Assembly: GCF_016427535.1 (NCBI RefSeq) | Contig: NZ_JAELXV010000006.1 | Coordinates: 124,001-188,000 of the forward strand | Direction: 5' to 3' | Source of the DNA: Hymenobacter sp. BT559 | Lineage (GTDB): Bacteria; Bacteroidota; Bacteroidia; Cytophagales; Hymenobacteraceae | Length of the DNA stretch: 64,000 bases | Shown: piece after piece, positions 7,370-16,239 of the stretch | Numbering within the stretch: the first letter of the stretch is position 1 | Layout of the letters: each line of letters begins with the position of its first letter | Notes under the pieces: model-generated | Told to the model about the DNA's origin: nothing | Databases searched by the model: none | The model's input: the letters and a program-made list of their open reading frames with translations, nothing else | Made by a program: the position numbers and the translations under genes

Positions 7370-9280
7370 TTATTTCTTGCCCGCCACAATCTCCTCTACC
7401 ACCAGCGGGTCGAGCAGCGTGGTGGTGTCGCCCAGGTTCGAGGTTTCGCCCTCGGCCACCTTGCGCAGAATGCGGCGCATGATTTTACCCGAGCGGGTTT
7501 TGGGCAAGCCACTCACCAGCTGAATCTTATCGGGCTTGGCGATGCGGCCGATGTGGGCCACCACTGCCTCGATAATGCTGCCTTCCACGCGCTGACGGTC
7601 GAGGTCATTGTCGGGCAGGCCGTTGCGGCAAATGACGTAGGCGTAGATGCCCTGGCCCTTCACGTCGTGGGGGTAGCCCACCACGGCGCTCTCTACCACG
7701 TCGGGGCTTTCGTTGATGGCACTCTCGATTTCGGCGGTGCCGAAGCGGTGGCCGCTCACGTTTATCACGTCATCGACGCGGCCGATGATGCGGTACAAGC
7801 CCTGCTCGTCACGGCGGGCGCCGTCGCCGGTGAAGTAGTAGCCCGGGTAGGGCTGGAAGTACACCTGGCGGGCGCGCTCATGGTCGCCCCAAGTGGTGCG
7901 AATAACGCCCGGCCAACTGGCCTTAATGGCCAGGTAGCCTTCCTGGTCGTTGCCCTCCAACTCGGTGCCTTCCTGGCTCAGCAGCACGGGCTGCACGCCG
8001 GGCAGCGGCAGGCCTGCGCGGGCGGGCACGCTGGGCGTGATACCAGCCAGGGCCGAAATCATGATGCCGCCGGTTTCGGTTTGCCACCAGGTGTCTACGA
8101 TGGGGCAGCGGCCCTTGCCCACGTGCTGGTGGTACCAGTGCCAGGCTTCTTCATTGATGGGCTCGCCCACCGACCCTAGGACACGCAAGCTGCTGAGCGA
8201 ATACGCCAGCACGTGGTCGAGGGGCGCGGCCATGAGCGAGCGGATTGCCGTGGGCGCGGTGTAAAAAATCGAGACGTGGTGCTTGTCAATCACTTCCCAA
8301 AAACGACCCGGCGACGGGTACGTGGGCACACCTTCAAAGAGCAGCGACGTGCTGCCGCTCAGCAGCGGCCCGTAGAGCAAGTACGTGTGGCCCGTAACCC
8401 AACCAATGTCGGCGGTGCACCAGTAAATGTCGTTTTCCTCGACCTGGAACACGTTTTGGAACGTATACTGGGCCCACACCATGTAGCCGGCCTGGGTGTG
8501 CACCACGCCCTTGGGCTTGCCGGTACTGCCGCTGGTGTAGAGGATAAACAGCGGGTCTTCGGCCTTCATTTCGGCGGCCGGGCAGGCTTTGGCCACGCCC
8601 CGCACCTCGTCGTGAAACCAGATGTCGCGGCCTTCCTGCATCTGCACAGGCCAGCCGGTATGCTCCACCACCAGCACGCCGCGCACGCTGGGGCAGGTTT
8701 GCAGCGCGTCGTCGACTACGCTCTTCACGGGTATTTGCTTGGCGCCGCGGTTCAGGCCATCGGCCGTTACCACGTAGGTGGCCTGGGCATCGTTCACGCG
8801 GTCGGCAATGGCCGAGGCCGAAAAGCCCGCGAACACCACCGAGTGCACTGCCCCAATGCGGGCGCAGGCCAGCGTGGTCACGGCCAGCTCGGGTATCATG
8901 GGCATGTAGATAACCACGCGGTCGCCCTTCTGCACGCCGTTGTTAAGCAGCACGTTGGCCATCTGGCACACTTGCTCGTGCAGCTCGCGGTAAGTCAGGC
9001 GGGTGTGGCGGTCCTTGGGGTCGTTGGGCTCGAAGATGATGGCCAGCTTGTTGGCACGGGTGGCCAGGTGGCGGTCAAGGCAATTCTCGGTGATGTTGAG
9101 CGTGGCCCCGTCGAACCAGGTGCTGGTGCCGGCCGGCGAAAACTCGCCGCCGCGCACCGTATCCCACTTCTTACGCCAGGTAAAGCCTTCGGCTACGTTG
9201 CCCCAAAACATATCGGGGGCGTCGACGGACTGCTGATAGGCGGCGTTATACTCTTCGAGGGTGCGAATGCGAAAAGACAT
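7370..9280 (-). CDS. acs: Acetate--CoA ligase (acetyl-CoA synthetase)
   Basis: 636 residues, standard for Acs. It activates acetate with ATP to acetyl-AMP and then acetyl-CoA in the cytoplasm. The ANL-family motifs are intact: YTSGSTGKPKGVVH, the DTWWQTETGG stretch that forms the acetate pocket with its Trp, YFTGDGARRDEQGLY, GRVDDVINVSGHR, and SGKIMRRIL near the C-terminus, whose Lys is the usual acetylation site. It lies downstream of a response regulator and a transporter-type sensor kinase on the same strand. CrbS-type sensor kinases of this build control acs in Vibrio and Pseudomonas, so regulation by its neighbours is likely. Confidence 0.98.
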   Translation of the reverse strand: MSFRIRTLEEYNAAYQQSVDAPDMFWGNVAEGFTWRKKWDTVRGGEFSPAGTSTWFDGATLNITENCLDRHLATRANKLAIIFEPNDPKDRHTRLTYRELHEQVCQMANVLLNNGVQKGDRVVIYMPMIPELAVTTLACARIGAVHSVVFAGFSASAIADRVNDAQATYVVTADGLNRGAKQIPVKSVVDDALQTCPSVRGVLVVEHTGWPVQMQEGRDIWFHDEVRGVAKACPAAEMKAEDPLFILYTSGSTGKPKGVVHTQAGYMVWAQYTFQNVFQVEENDIYWCTADIGWVTGHTYLLYGPLLSGSTSLLFEGVPTYPSPGRFWEVIDKHHVSIFYTAPTAIRSLMAAPLDHVLAYSLSSLRVLGSVGEPINEEAWHWYHQHVGKGRCPIVDTWWQTETGGIMISALAGITPSVPARAGLPLPGVQPVLLSQEGTELEGNDQEGYLAIKASWPGVIRTTWGDHERARQVYFQPYPGYYFTGDGARRDEQGLYRIIGRVDDVINVSGHRFGTAEIESAINESPDVVESAVVGYPHDVKGQGIYAYVICRNGLPDNDLDRQRVEGSIIEAVVAHIGRIAKPDKIQLVSGLPKTRSGKIMRRILRKVAEGETSNLGDTTTLLDPLVVEEIVAGKK

Positions 9281-9334
9281 GGGTGGATGGGTTGAGAGTG
9301 TTGAGTTAGGAGTTAAGAGTTTTAAATTCTAGCC

Positions 9335-9411
9335 TGTCATTGCGAGCGTGGCGCAGTAAATCTTGGTGTCAGCAACGAAGCGAGTGAGATGCTTCACTGC
9401 GCTGCATGACC
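9335..9411. repeat. Degenerate interspersed hairpin repeat
   Basis: Begins TGTCATTGCGAGCGTGGCGC as in family A and ends GCTTCACTGCGCTGCATGAC as in family B. The arms pair only in part. It fills the gap between the response regulator gene and acs. Confidence 0.55.
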
Positions 9412-9418
9412 AATAATT

Positions 9419-9799
9419 TCAGCATGGTTCTTTTGCCAGCAGCTCGCGGACCTTTTCCATGAGCTGGCGGGTGCTGAAAGGCTTGGGAATATAGAGGTCG
9501 GCGCCCGCTGCGTAGCCCTGCTGTACGTCGGTGGGTTGGCTTTTGGCCGAGAGGAAAATGACCTTGGTGGCGGCCCGGCTGGCGTTTTCGCGAATGGTGC
9601 GGCACACTTGGTAGCCGTCCACGTCGGGCATCATCACATCGAGCAGCACTAGGTCGTAGGGCGTTTGGGCGACGGCGGCCAGGGCCTCGCTGCCGTTGCG
9701 CGCAATGCCAACTTGGTAGCCGTTTTTGCGCATCAGAAATTCGAGCGACATCACGATATTGGGCTCATCGTCAACGATTAGGATAGCGGGCATAATCAT
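9419..9799 (-). CDS. Single-domain response regulator
   Basis: 126 residues: a lone receiver domain with no output domain. The acidic pair Asp10-Asp11, the phospho-acceptor Asp54 in DLVLLDVMMPDVDG, Thr/Ser in FLSAK and Lys106 in YIPKPFS are all in place. The ATG at 9799 overlaps the stop codon of the sensor kinase by four bases (ATGA), which implies coupled translation and supports this start. It most likely takes phosphate from that kinase. Because it has no DNA-binding part, it must act on another protein or pass the phosphate on; the CrbR and CbrB partners of related kinases do bind DNA, so this system is built differently. Confidence 0.95.
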   Translation of the reverse strand: MIMPAILIVDDEPNIVMSLEFLMRKNGYQVGIARNGSEALAAVAQTPYDLVLLDVMMPDVDGYQVCRTIRENASRAATKVIFLSAKSQPTDVQQGYAAGADLYIPKPFSTRQLMEKVRELLAKEPC

Positions 9800-12645
9800 A
9801 GAGAATAAGAAGTACTAAAGGGTGCCGTGGCACGCACCGGCGGCGCCAGCGGCAGCTCCACAAAGAAGCGCGCACCTTGCTCGGGGGCGCTCTCGACCCA
9901 GATGCGGCCCTGGTGCAGTTCCACGAGCTTTTTGGTGATAGCCAGCCCAAGGCCCGACCCTTCGGGCTTGCGCATGTTCTGGTGCTGCGCCTGAAAAAAC
10001 TTGTCAAAAATCTGATGGTGCTCGGCCTGGGCAATGCCCTTGCCATTGTCCTCCACGCACAGCAGTAGGGCATCGGCAGCGGGCCAGGCCAGCAGCCCAA
10101 TGCGGCCGGTGCCGCCCAGGGGGCAGGCCTTCACGGCATTGCTTAGCAGGTTGATGAGCACCTGCATCAGGCGGTCGCGGTCGGCGGGCAGGGGTGGCAG
10201 TTCGGCGGGCACGTCGAGGTGCAGCGCGATGCCCTTGGCGCGGGCAAGCTGGCCCACGGCCTCGGCGGCTTCGGCAGCTACCTCAGCCAGCGCCACGGGC
10301 GCACGCACCAGCGTGGTCTGGCCGCTCTCTAGCTTCTCTAGGTCGAGAATCAGGGAAATGAGGCGCGTGAGGCGCTCGGCCTCGCGGCCAATGGTGTTGT
10401 GAAAACGCTCGCGCTCCTCCTCTTCTAGGTCGGGGTTGTCGGCCAAAATCTCGGCCAGCGCCCGGATGCTGGTGAGCGGCGTGCGCAGCTCGTGCGTCAC
10501 GGTGTACAAGAACTCGTCTTTCTGCTGGTCCAGGGCCTGCAGTTGCTGGTAGGCTTGGCGCAGCTCATCGGTGAGGCGCTGCAGCTGCCGGCTCTGCTTT
10601 TGCAGCTGGCGGTTGGCTTCGAGTAGCTGCTGGCTTTCCTTGAGAATGCCCACCACGTTGTCGTAGCTGATTTGCTCTTCGCCCGCCACCGAGGCCAGCA
10701 GCAGCCGCGCCGAGGCCGGCCCTAGGGTACCCGCCAGCAGCTTTTCGGCATACAGCAGCAGGCGCGGGTCGGCAGGATTTGGGGCTTGGTGCGTAGTGCC
10801 TAGCGCCTGCGCCTGGGAGCCGAGGTCAGTAGCTGTCGGCTGATAACTGGCACCTACTACTTGCTCATTGTTAATTACTAAGGCGTCAGGAAAGCGCTTG
10901 GCGAAGGTTTGCAAGGCTTGGTTAGTCCGCTTCTTACCTAGGAAGCCGAGGAGCAGGGCGCGCACATCGGGCAGCAGCGGGTGGCCCTGCCAGCCGGCTA
11001 CTTCTTCGGCCAGGCTGCGGCGCCGAAACACATCGACAAACACGTCGGCTTGGCGTAACTCTAGCGCGCTCGGCGGCCAAGCCAGCGAGGCGCCCACGTA
11101 GAGCCCGATATTGAAAAACCAGCTCCAGAACAAGCCGTGCGACAGGTAATCGAGCCCTTCTAGCCCCAGCAGCGCGCCCGGCCGCAGGGCACTAATGCCC
11201 CCTACCCCAGCCGTGAGAATGGATTCGGGCAGTCGCCCTGGCCCCACCACTGTGGGCACCACCAAGGTAAAAAACCACACCGCGAACCCTGCCAGCAGCC
11301 CCAGCGTGGCCCCGCGCCGGGTGCCGCCCTTCCAGTAGAGCCCGCCCAGCACGGCGGGCACAAACTGCGCCACCGCCGCGAACGATACCAGGCCCGTATT
11401 CACCAGCGGCAATTGGTGGCCCACGGCCGCGTAGTAGCCATAGGCCAAGGCCAACACCAGCACCACGGCACCCCGGCGGCTTTGCAGCGCCACCCGCCCT
11501 AGGTAGGCAAAGCGGCGCGGCTGCGCGCCCGACCGGCCCGACACCTCGCGCACCAGCAGCGGCATCAGCAAGTGGTTGCTACTCATCACGCTCAGGGCCA
11601 CCGTTTCCACGATAATCATGCTACTGGCCGCCGACAGCCCCCCTAGGTAGGTGAGCAGCGCCAGCCACGAGTGGCCCGTGGCCAGCGGCAGAGCCAACAC
11701 AAACGTGTCGGCGTCGAAGCTGCCGCCGCCAAGCCGCAGCATGCCGCCGAAGGCGATGGGCAACACGAAAATATTGATGATGAGCAAGTAGAGCGGAAAC
11801 AACCACATGGCCTTGCGCAGGTGGTCCTCGGCCACGTTTTCGACCACCGCCACCTGAAACTGGCGCGGCAGCAGCAGCACCGCCGACATACTAAGTACTA
11901 GCAGTGTGAACCACTCGGCGCTGCTGGTGCCAGCGCCGTGCAGCGTAAAGAGCCGGGCCAGCGCTGGCTGGGCCGCCGCCTGGTTAAACACATCGGCAAA
12001 GCCGTGAAACAGCCCGAACGTGACGAAGCCACCGAGCACTAAAAAGGCCAGCAGCTTCACCAGACTTTCGAGGGCCACGGCCAGCACAATGCCCTCGTGC
12101 CGCTCGGTAGCTTCTACCGAGCGCACCCCAAACAGGATGGTGAATACCGCCAGCACGCCGGCCGTAAACAGCGCCGCTACGCTGGCCTCGACCCGCCCGC
12201 CGCTGCCTATCAGCACTACAAAAGAACCCGATATAGCTTTGATTTGCAACGCAATATAGGGCACCACACCCAGCACGCACACCACCGTTACGAGGGCACC
12301 TAGGGCCGCACTTTTGCCGTAGCGCGCCGAGATGAAGTCGGCAATGGAGGTGAGGCGCTGCTGCCGGCACACCCGCACTATTTTGCGCAGCACCAGCCAC
12401 CAGGCCGGGGCCAGCAGCGCGGGCCCTAGGTAGATGCCCACGAAGCTGAGCCCCTGGTGCGCCGCCCGCCCCACCGAGCCGTAGTAGGCCCAGGCGGTGC
12501 AGTACACGGCCATGCTCAGGGCGTACACGTAGGGGTTGGCGACCAGGCTTTGGCGGGTGGCCGACCGGCGCTCGGCGGCGTAGGCCACGCCGAAAAGCAG
12601 GGCCAGGTAGCCAAAGGAAAAGCCGATAACCAACAGTTTATTCAC
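9796..12645 (-). CDS. Sodium:solute symporter-type sensor histidine kinase (CbrA/CrbS class)
   Basis: About 949 residues from the GTG at 12645 (VNKLLVIGFSFGYLALLFGV); a longer ATG start at 12753 would run through the preceding small gene and is less likely. The first 500 or so residues form a 13-segment SSS (SLC5) transporter domain. Next comes a STAC-like linker (DVRALLLGFLGKKRTNQAL, then LYAEKLLAGTLGPASARLLL), a coiled coil (QKQSRQLQRLTDELRQAYQQ), and a kinase core: H-box FLYTVTHELRTPLTS near residue 720, N-box INLLSNAVKA, VEDNGKGI, FDKFFQ and GSGLGLAI. This order is that of CbrA, CrbS and MxtR, which link carbon-source sensing to gene control. acs lies two genes downstream. Confidence 0.95.
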   Translation of the reverse strand: MNKLLVIGFSFGYLALLFGVAYAAERRSATRQSLVANPYVYALSMAVYCTAWAYYGSVGRAAHQGLSFVGIYLGPALLAPAWWLVLRKIVRVCRQQRLTSIADFISARYGKSAALGALVTVVCVLGVVPYIALQIKAISGSFVVLIGSGGRVEASVAALFTAGVLAVFTILFGVRSVEATERHEGIVLAVALESLVKLLAFLVLGGFVTFGLFHGFADVFNQAAAQPALARLFTLHGAGTSSAEWFTLLVLSMSAVLLLPRQFQVAVVENVAEDHLRKAMWLFPLYLLIINIFVLPIAFGGMLRLGGGSFDADTFVLALPLATGHSWLALLTYLGGLSAASSMIIVETVALSVMSSNHLLMPLLVREVSGRSGAQPRRFAYLGRVALQSRRGAVVLVLALAYGYYAAVGHQLPLVNTGLVSFAAVAQFVPAVLGGLYWKGGTRRGATLGLLAGFAVWFFTLVVPTVVGPGRLPESILTAGVGGISALRPGALLGLEGLDYLSHGLFWSWFFNIGLYVGASLAWPPSALELRQADVFVDVFRRRSLAEEVAGWQGHPLLPDVRALLLGFLGKKRTNQALQTFAKRFPDALVINNEQVVGASYQPTATDLGSQAQALGTTHQAPNPADPRLLLYAEKLLAGTLGPASARLLLASVAGEEQISYDNVVGILKESQQLLEANRQLQKQSRQLQRLTDELRQAYQQLQALDQQKDEFLYTVTHELRTPLTSIRALAEILADNPDLEEEERERFHNTIGREAERLTRLISLILDLEKLESGQTTLVRAPVALAEVAAEAAEAVGQLARAKGIALHLDVPAELPPLPADRDRLMQVLINLLSNAVKACPLGGTGRIGLLAWPAADALLLCVEDNGKGIAQAEHHQIFDKFFQAQHQNMRKPEGSGLGLAITKKLVELHQGRIWVESAPEQGARFFVELPLAPPVRATAPFSTSYSL

Positions 12646-12680
12646 CGCAATAGCCGGTTTGCCGGGGGCGCGCCCCGCGT

Positions 12681-12899
12681 TCAGGAAGTCTTGCTGACCA
12701 GCCAGCCGGTCAGGCCAATAAGGAGCACCCAGGTGAGCAGAATATACCAACACAGCACGGGCACGCCCGCCACCCGCCCGCCGTGGTCGAACACGGCTAG
12801 CAGCGGGAAATTGAGCAGCACCCCAAACAGCCCCGCCACAAACAGCAGCCGCTGGCCCCTAGGGCGCTCGGTATCGGGTGGGGTTAGCTCAGGTTTCAT
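12681..12899 (-). CDS. Small two-helix membrane protein upstream of the sensor kinase
   Basis: 72 residues: a charged, Pro-rich start (MKPELTPPDTERPRGQR), then two hydrophobic helices (LLFVAGLFGVLLNFPLLAV and VLCWYILLTWVLLIGLTGW). I do not recognise a named family. It ends 35 bases before the GTG start of the SSS sensor kinase on the same strand. Small membrane proteins precede many SSS transporters, and Pseudomonas has a small coupled gene, cbrX, before cbrA, so a helper role for the kinase is a reasonable guess from context only. Confidence 0.72.
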   Translation of the reverse strand: MKPELTPPDTERPRGQRLLFVAGLFGVLLNFPLLAVFDHGGRVAGVPVLCWYILLTWVLLIGLTGWLVSKTS

Positions 12900-12924
12900 A
12901 AGGGTAGGCCTTCACTTTAAGCGA

Positions 12925-12957
12925 AAAACCCGCCGGGCGCAGGGCCGGGCGGGTTTT
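12925..12957 (-). terminator. Terminator after the MHS transporter gene
   Basis: AAAACCCGCC at 12925-12934 pairs with GGCGGGTTTT at 12948-12957; on the minus strand the stem is followed by five T. It lies about 90 bases after the stop codon of the MHS transporter and before the small membrane protein gene. Confidence 0.75.
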
Positions 12958-12987
12958 ATCATTGACAACTAATACATTGAAAAAATT

Positions 12988-13025
12988 ATTCTGTCGTGCA
13001 GAGCGTAGCGAAGCATGACAGAATA
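12988..13025. repeat. Short hairpin repeat, family B-like
   Basis: ATTCTGTCGTGC at 12988 pairs with GCATGACAGAAT ending at 13025. The middle (AGAGCGTAGCGAA) matches the core of the longer family B repeats at 45661, 61347 and 63750. It looks like a shrunken copy. Confidence 0.55.
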
Positions 13026-13046
13026 ACGACCTTCACCGCCCTATTA

Positions 13047-14525
13047 TTAGCTGTCCATCAGCTTCACGTTGCGAACGTCTTTCATCATGGCCATACCCAC
13101 GAAGAAGCAGATGAGGGCGATAACCACCGGGTACACCAAGCCCACCAGGCTGCTGTGCTCTTTGGCGAAGGTGCCGGCCGGCTGGGCGGCGGCCCACACG
13201 CCGATGGAGGTAGCAATGAGCGGCACGAAGCCCCCAAACACACCATTACCAATGTGATAGGGCACCGACAGCGAGGTGTAGCGCACGCTGGTTGGGAACA
13301 ACTCGACGAGGTAGGCCGCGATGGGGCCGTACACCATCGTCACGAACACGACGAGGCAGAACACGAGCGCAATCATGGCCGGAATGTTGGGCGTGAGCGC
13401 CTTCATGACGGCGGGCACGGCCTTGCCGGCGGCATCCACGGTAGCGGGCGTAATCTCGGTGAGCGGCCCGGCGAAGGCCTTGATGCCATAGAAGAGCGGA
13501 ATCGTGAACAGCGCCCCGCAAATCATGCCCGTCATGATGATTTTCTTGCGCCCGATGCGGTCGGAGAGTGAGCCAAAGTAGATGAAGAGCGGCGTGGCCA
13601 GCAGCATAGCTACCACCATGATGATGCTCGAATGCACGATATCAAGCTTCAAGGTGGCATTCATAAACGTGAACGCCTGAAACTGGCTGGTGTAGAAGAT
13701 AACGCCTTGACCCATCGTCACTCCAAACAGGGCGATGAGTACCAAACGGCGGTTGATGGGGTTCACGAATGAGTCGCGCAGCGGGCTCTTGCTGGTGGTG
13801 CCGGTGGCCTTGGCTTTGGCGAACAACGGCGACTCGTGCAGCTTCTTACGGATGTAGTACGAGGCGATAACCAGCGCCCCTGAAAGCAGGAACGGAATGC
13901 GCCAGCCCCACTCCTTGAAGGCTTCTTCGCCCATCATTTTGCGGGTAATCAGGATAACCGAGATGCTGAGAATGAGGCCGCCCGTAGCCGTAATCTGAAT
14001 AAAGCTAGTGTAGTAGCCGCGCTTGGCGTCGGGGGCGTATTCGGCCACGTAGGTGGCCGCGCCGCCATATTCGCCACCTAGGGCCAGGCCCTGCAACAGG
14101 CGCAGCACCACCACGATAGCCGGCGCGGCAATCCCGATTTTGTCGTAGCCCGGAATGAGACCCGTGATAAACGTGGCCCCGCCCATAATCAGTAGCGTGA
14201 CCAAGAATGTGTACTTGCGCCCAATCATGTCGCCGAGCCGGCCAAAGAACATGGCCCCAAACGGCCGCACCACGAAGCCCGCCCCAAACACGGCCAGCGC
14301 TCCCAGCAGCGTGTCCTCAATCTTGCCCGCGTGCCCAAACAGCACCGGCCCGATGATGGCCGCCAGCGAGCCAAAGATGTAGAAGTCGTACCACTCGATA
14401 ACCGTGCCCACCGACGAGGCCGTGATGACCTGCCTAATGGTTCGGGTATCGACCTTGTTGTTGTCGTGCGCCGCCGGCGCATCCAGCGCCGCGTTGTAGG
14501 CGGCGGGGTTCAGGCTTTGTTCCAT
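13047..14525 (-). CDS. MHS-type MFS transporter (metabolite:proton symporter)
   Basis: 492 residues, twelve predicted membrane segments. The first segment region holds SSVGTVIEWYDFYIFGSLAA, the signature of the metabolite:H+ symporter group (ProP, KgtP, ShiA), followed by RPFGAMFFGRLGDMIGRKY and GLALGGEYGGAATYVAEYAP. The C-terminal half carries FGSLSDRIGRKKIIMTG. Substrates of the group are organic acids, shikimate or compatible solutes. Its place between a porin-like gene and the acs sensor block suggests a small carboxylate, but the sequence alone does not tell. It has its own terminator at 12925-12957. Confidence 0.93.
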   Translation of the reverse strand: MEQSLNPAAYNAALDAPAAHDNNKVDTRTIRQVITASSVGTVIEWYDFYIFGSLAAIIGPVLFGHAGKIEDTLLGALAVFGAGFVVRPFGAMFFGRLGDMIGRKYTFLVTLLIMGGATFITGLIPGYDKIGIAAPAIVVVLRLLQGLALGGEYGGAATYVAEYAPDAKRGYYTSFIQITATGGLILSISVILITRKMMGEEAFKEWGWRIPFLLSGALVIASYYIRKKLHESPLFAKAKATGTTSKSPLRDSFVNPINRRLVLIALFGVTMGQGVIFYTSQFQAFTFMNATLKLDIVHSSIIMVVAMLLATPLFIYFGSLSDRIGRKKIIMTGMICGALFTIPLFYGIKAFAGPLTEITPATVDAAGKAVPAVMKALTPNIPAMIALVFCLVVFVTMVYGPIAAYLVELFPTSVRYTSLSVPYHIGNGVFGGFVPLIATSIGVWAAAQPAGTFAKEHSSLVGLVYPVVIALICFFVGMAMMKDVRNVKLMDS

Positions 14526-14550
14526 TGTGGGGTATTGGGTGGGAAATATG

Positions 14551-14655
14551 GTGCTTAGAATAGTGGTGCTTAGTGCTTAGGACCTAGGCGTTAGTACTCA
14601 GGCTCAGGATTTTCAATAAAATACCCTAAGCACTGAGTACTAGCCGCCAAGCACC
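14551..14655. repeat. Imperfect inverted repeat of the AGTGCTTAG family
   Basis: GGTGCTTAGTGCTTAGGACC near 14566 is matched loosely by CTAAGCACTGAGTACTAG... ending GCCAAGCACC at 14655. Another member of the same family is at 47409-47478. It lies between the porin-like gene and the MHS transporter gene. Confidence 0.5.
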
Positions 14656-16239
14656 TTACAGGAACACCTGCGTTTGCAGCGTGATTTCGGGGCGGTGGCG
14701 TACCTCGCCGGCCACGCCCACGCCACCCACGGTGGTCATGTTGAAGTCGGGGCGCGAGCGGTAGTTGAGCGTCACCTTGGCATTGTGGCCATCGATGAGG
14801 AAGTTGAGGCCCGCATCGTACACGTTCACGCCCTGCACTTCGCCAGCCGCGTTGCGCAGGCCCTCGTAGTTGCTGTGCAGGTAGGCCACGTAGGGCTGCA
14901 GGCGCACCTTGCTACCCAGTGTTTTCTTGCCCGTCAGGAAGCCCAGTTGCCCGTACACCGAGCCCCCAGTGCCCGACTGTGGCACAGCGTTGCCGCGGTA
15001 GGCGCTAGCGCCGTAGCCGGGGTTTTCGGCCCCCACAAAGCGCACGTAGTTAGGCCCAAAGTTGTAGTTGTAATACACCCCGTAGAAGGTCACGGCCGTG
15101 CGACGGGCCGTGTCGAGCGGCGTATCATAAAACACGTCGGCCCCGAACAGCTTGATGTCGTGCTTGGTCGTGGGCACAGTGGCAAACAGGTCGGGCGTCG
15201 AAGTAGCGTTTGACAACGTCACGACGCTATTGGTAGGCCGCGAGTACATGCCATTTTGGTTGTACATGAAGCCTGCGCCAATGCTCAGTACCTTTTTGGT
15301 ACCTAGGTAGGTTCCCTGCGTGTAAGGCAGCAGGTTGGACTCGGGTTCAAAGAAGTTGTAGCTGAAATAACCCTGATACACATGGCCATCATTCTGGGGG
15401 TTATAGTTGGCTACGTTGGTACCCGTACTGGTTATGCCAATGGCAGTCCCTTGCGTATTAAAATTGGTGACGCTGTTTCCTAAGGCCAGCGGGTTGCCCG
15501 TTTGCACGCCTCCTACCACGTAAGCCGTATTAGTGGGCAGGTTGGTCAGGAAGGGGTCGCTCATCGAGATGCGGTAGTCAAACTTGCCCACCCGGCCCTT
15601 GGCAAACACCCCAATCCAGCGCGCAAACTGGTCGAGTGCATCGATGGTTGGGAAGTTGGTGAGCGGCAGGTCCATCGACAAGATGCTCGTGGTGCTAGCG
15701 TTGCTCAGGCGCGAGATGCCGTTGTAGTAGTGCAGGCCCGCCCCCAAGTTGAGGTACTTGTTGACTTTGTACTCCGTCACGGCTTCGTGAATGAAGAACT
15801 GCGGCTTTTTACCATCTACCGTAGGCGATACGCCGCCGCTCACCCCGTTTTGGTTATTGATACCTAGGTGGGTATAAATCAGGAAGCGCGGGCTAAGCTG
15901 GGCCAGCAGCACCATGCGCGAGCGCCGGATGCCAAAGTCGAGTTGGCTGCTCTTGGGCTCGCTGGGTCCGCGTAGCGTGCCCGTGTTGTTCTCGTTGTAG
16001 CGCACATATACCTGGGTCCAGGCCATCAGGCGCACGTATTTCTGGCCGTCGGGCGAGAGATTAAACTTCATACCCGAGCCATAGGGCACGGGCTTGGTGG
16101 GGGCGGGCGGCGTGGGCGGGGGCGCCTGCGGGGCAGGCGCCGGGGCAGGCGTAGCGGGCGCTGGTGGGGCTACCTGCGCCTGGGCTGCACTAGCCAGCAA
16201 TAGGCCACCTAGGGCCAAGGCGTAACGAGATTTCTGCAT
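14656..16239 (-). CDS. Porin-like outer-membrane beta-barrel protein
   Basis: 527 residues from the ATG at 16239; an upstream in-frame start would put 30 residues before a clear signal peptide (MQKSRYALALGGLLLASAAQAQ). After cleavage comes a Pro/Ala-rich stretch (residues 23-55), then the barrel, opening with GMKFNLSPDGQKYVRLMAWTQVYVRYNENN and containing many alternating aromatic strands and a terminal phenylalanine-type ending (ITLQTQVFL). This resembles the phosphate-selective porin O/P superfamily as used widely in Bacteroidota. It sits upstream of the MHS transporter on the same strand, so it may bring the same substrate across the outer membrane. Confidence 0.85.
   Translation of the reverse strand: MQKSRYALALGGLLLASAAQAQVAPPAPATPAPAPAPQAPPPTPPAPTKPVPYGSGMKFNLSPDGQKYVRLMAWTQVYVRYNENNTGTLRGPSEPKSSQLDFGIRRSRMVLLAQLSPRFLIYTHLGINNQNGVSGGVSPTVDGKKPQFFIHEAVTEYKVNKYLNLGAGLHYYNGISRLSNASTTSILSMDLPLTNFPTIDALDQFARWIGVFAKGRVGKFDYRISMSDPFLTNLPTNTAYVVGGVQTGNPLALGNSVTNFNTQGTAIGITSTGTNVANYNPQNDGHVYQGYFSYNFFEPESNLLPYTQGTYLGTKKVLSIGAGFMYNQNGMYSRPTNSVVTLSNATSTPDLFATVPTTKHDIKLFGADVFYDTPLDTARRTAVTFYGVYYNYNFGPNYVRFVGAENPGYGASAYRGNAVPQSGTGGSVYGQLGFLTGKKTLGSKVRLQPYVAYLHSNYEGLRNAAGEVQGVNVYDAGLNFLIDGHNAKVTLNYRSRPDFNMTTVGGVGVAGEVRHRPEITLQTQVFL

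Noticed and set aside
7289..8179. Long open frames antisense to acs (also 8213-9295)
   Set aside because: They mirror the real acs frame in GC-rich DNA and give His/Gly/Ala-rich nonsense protein without motifs.
12457..12972. Open frame antisense to the sensor kinase and small membrane protein genes
   Set aside because: Explained by the codon structure of the genes on the other strand; no recognisable domain.
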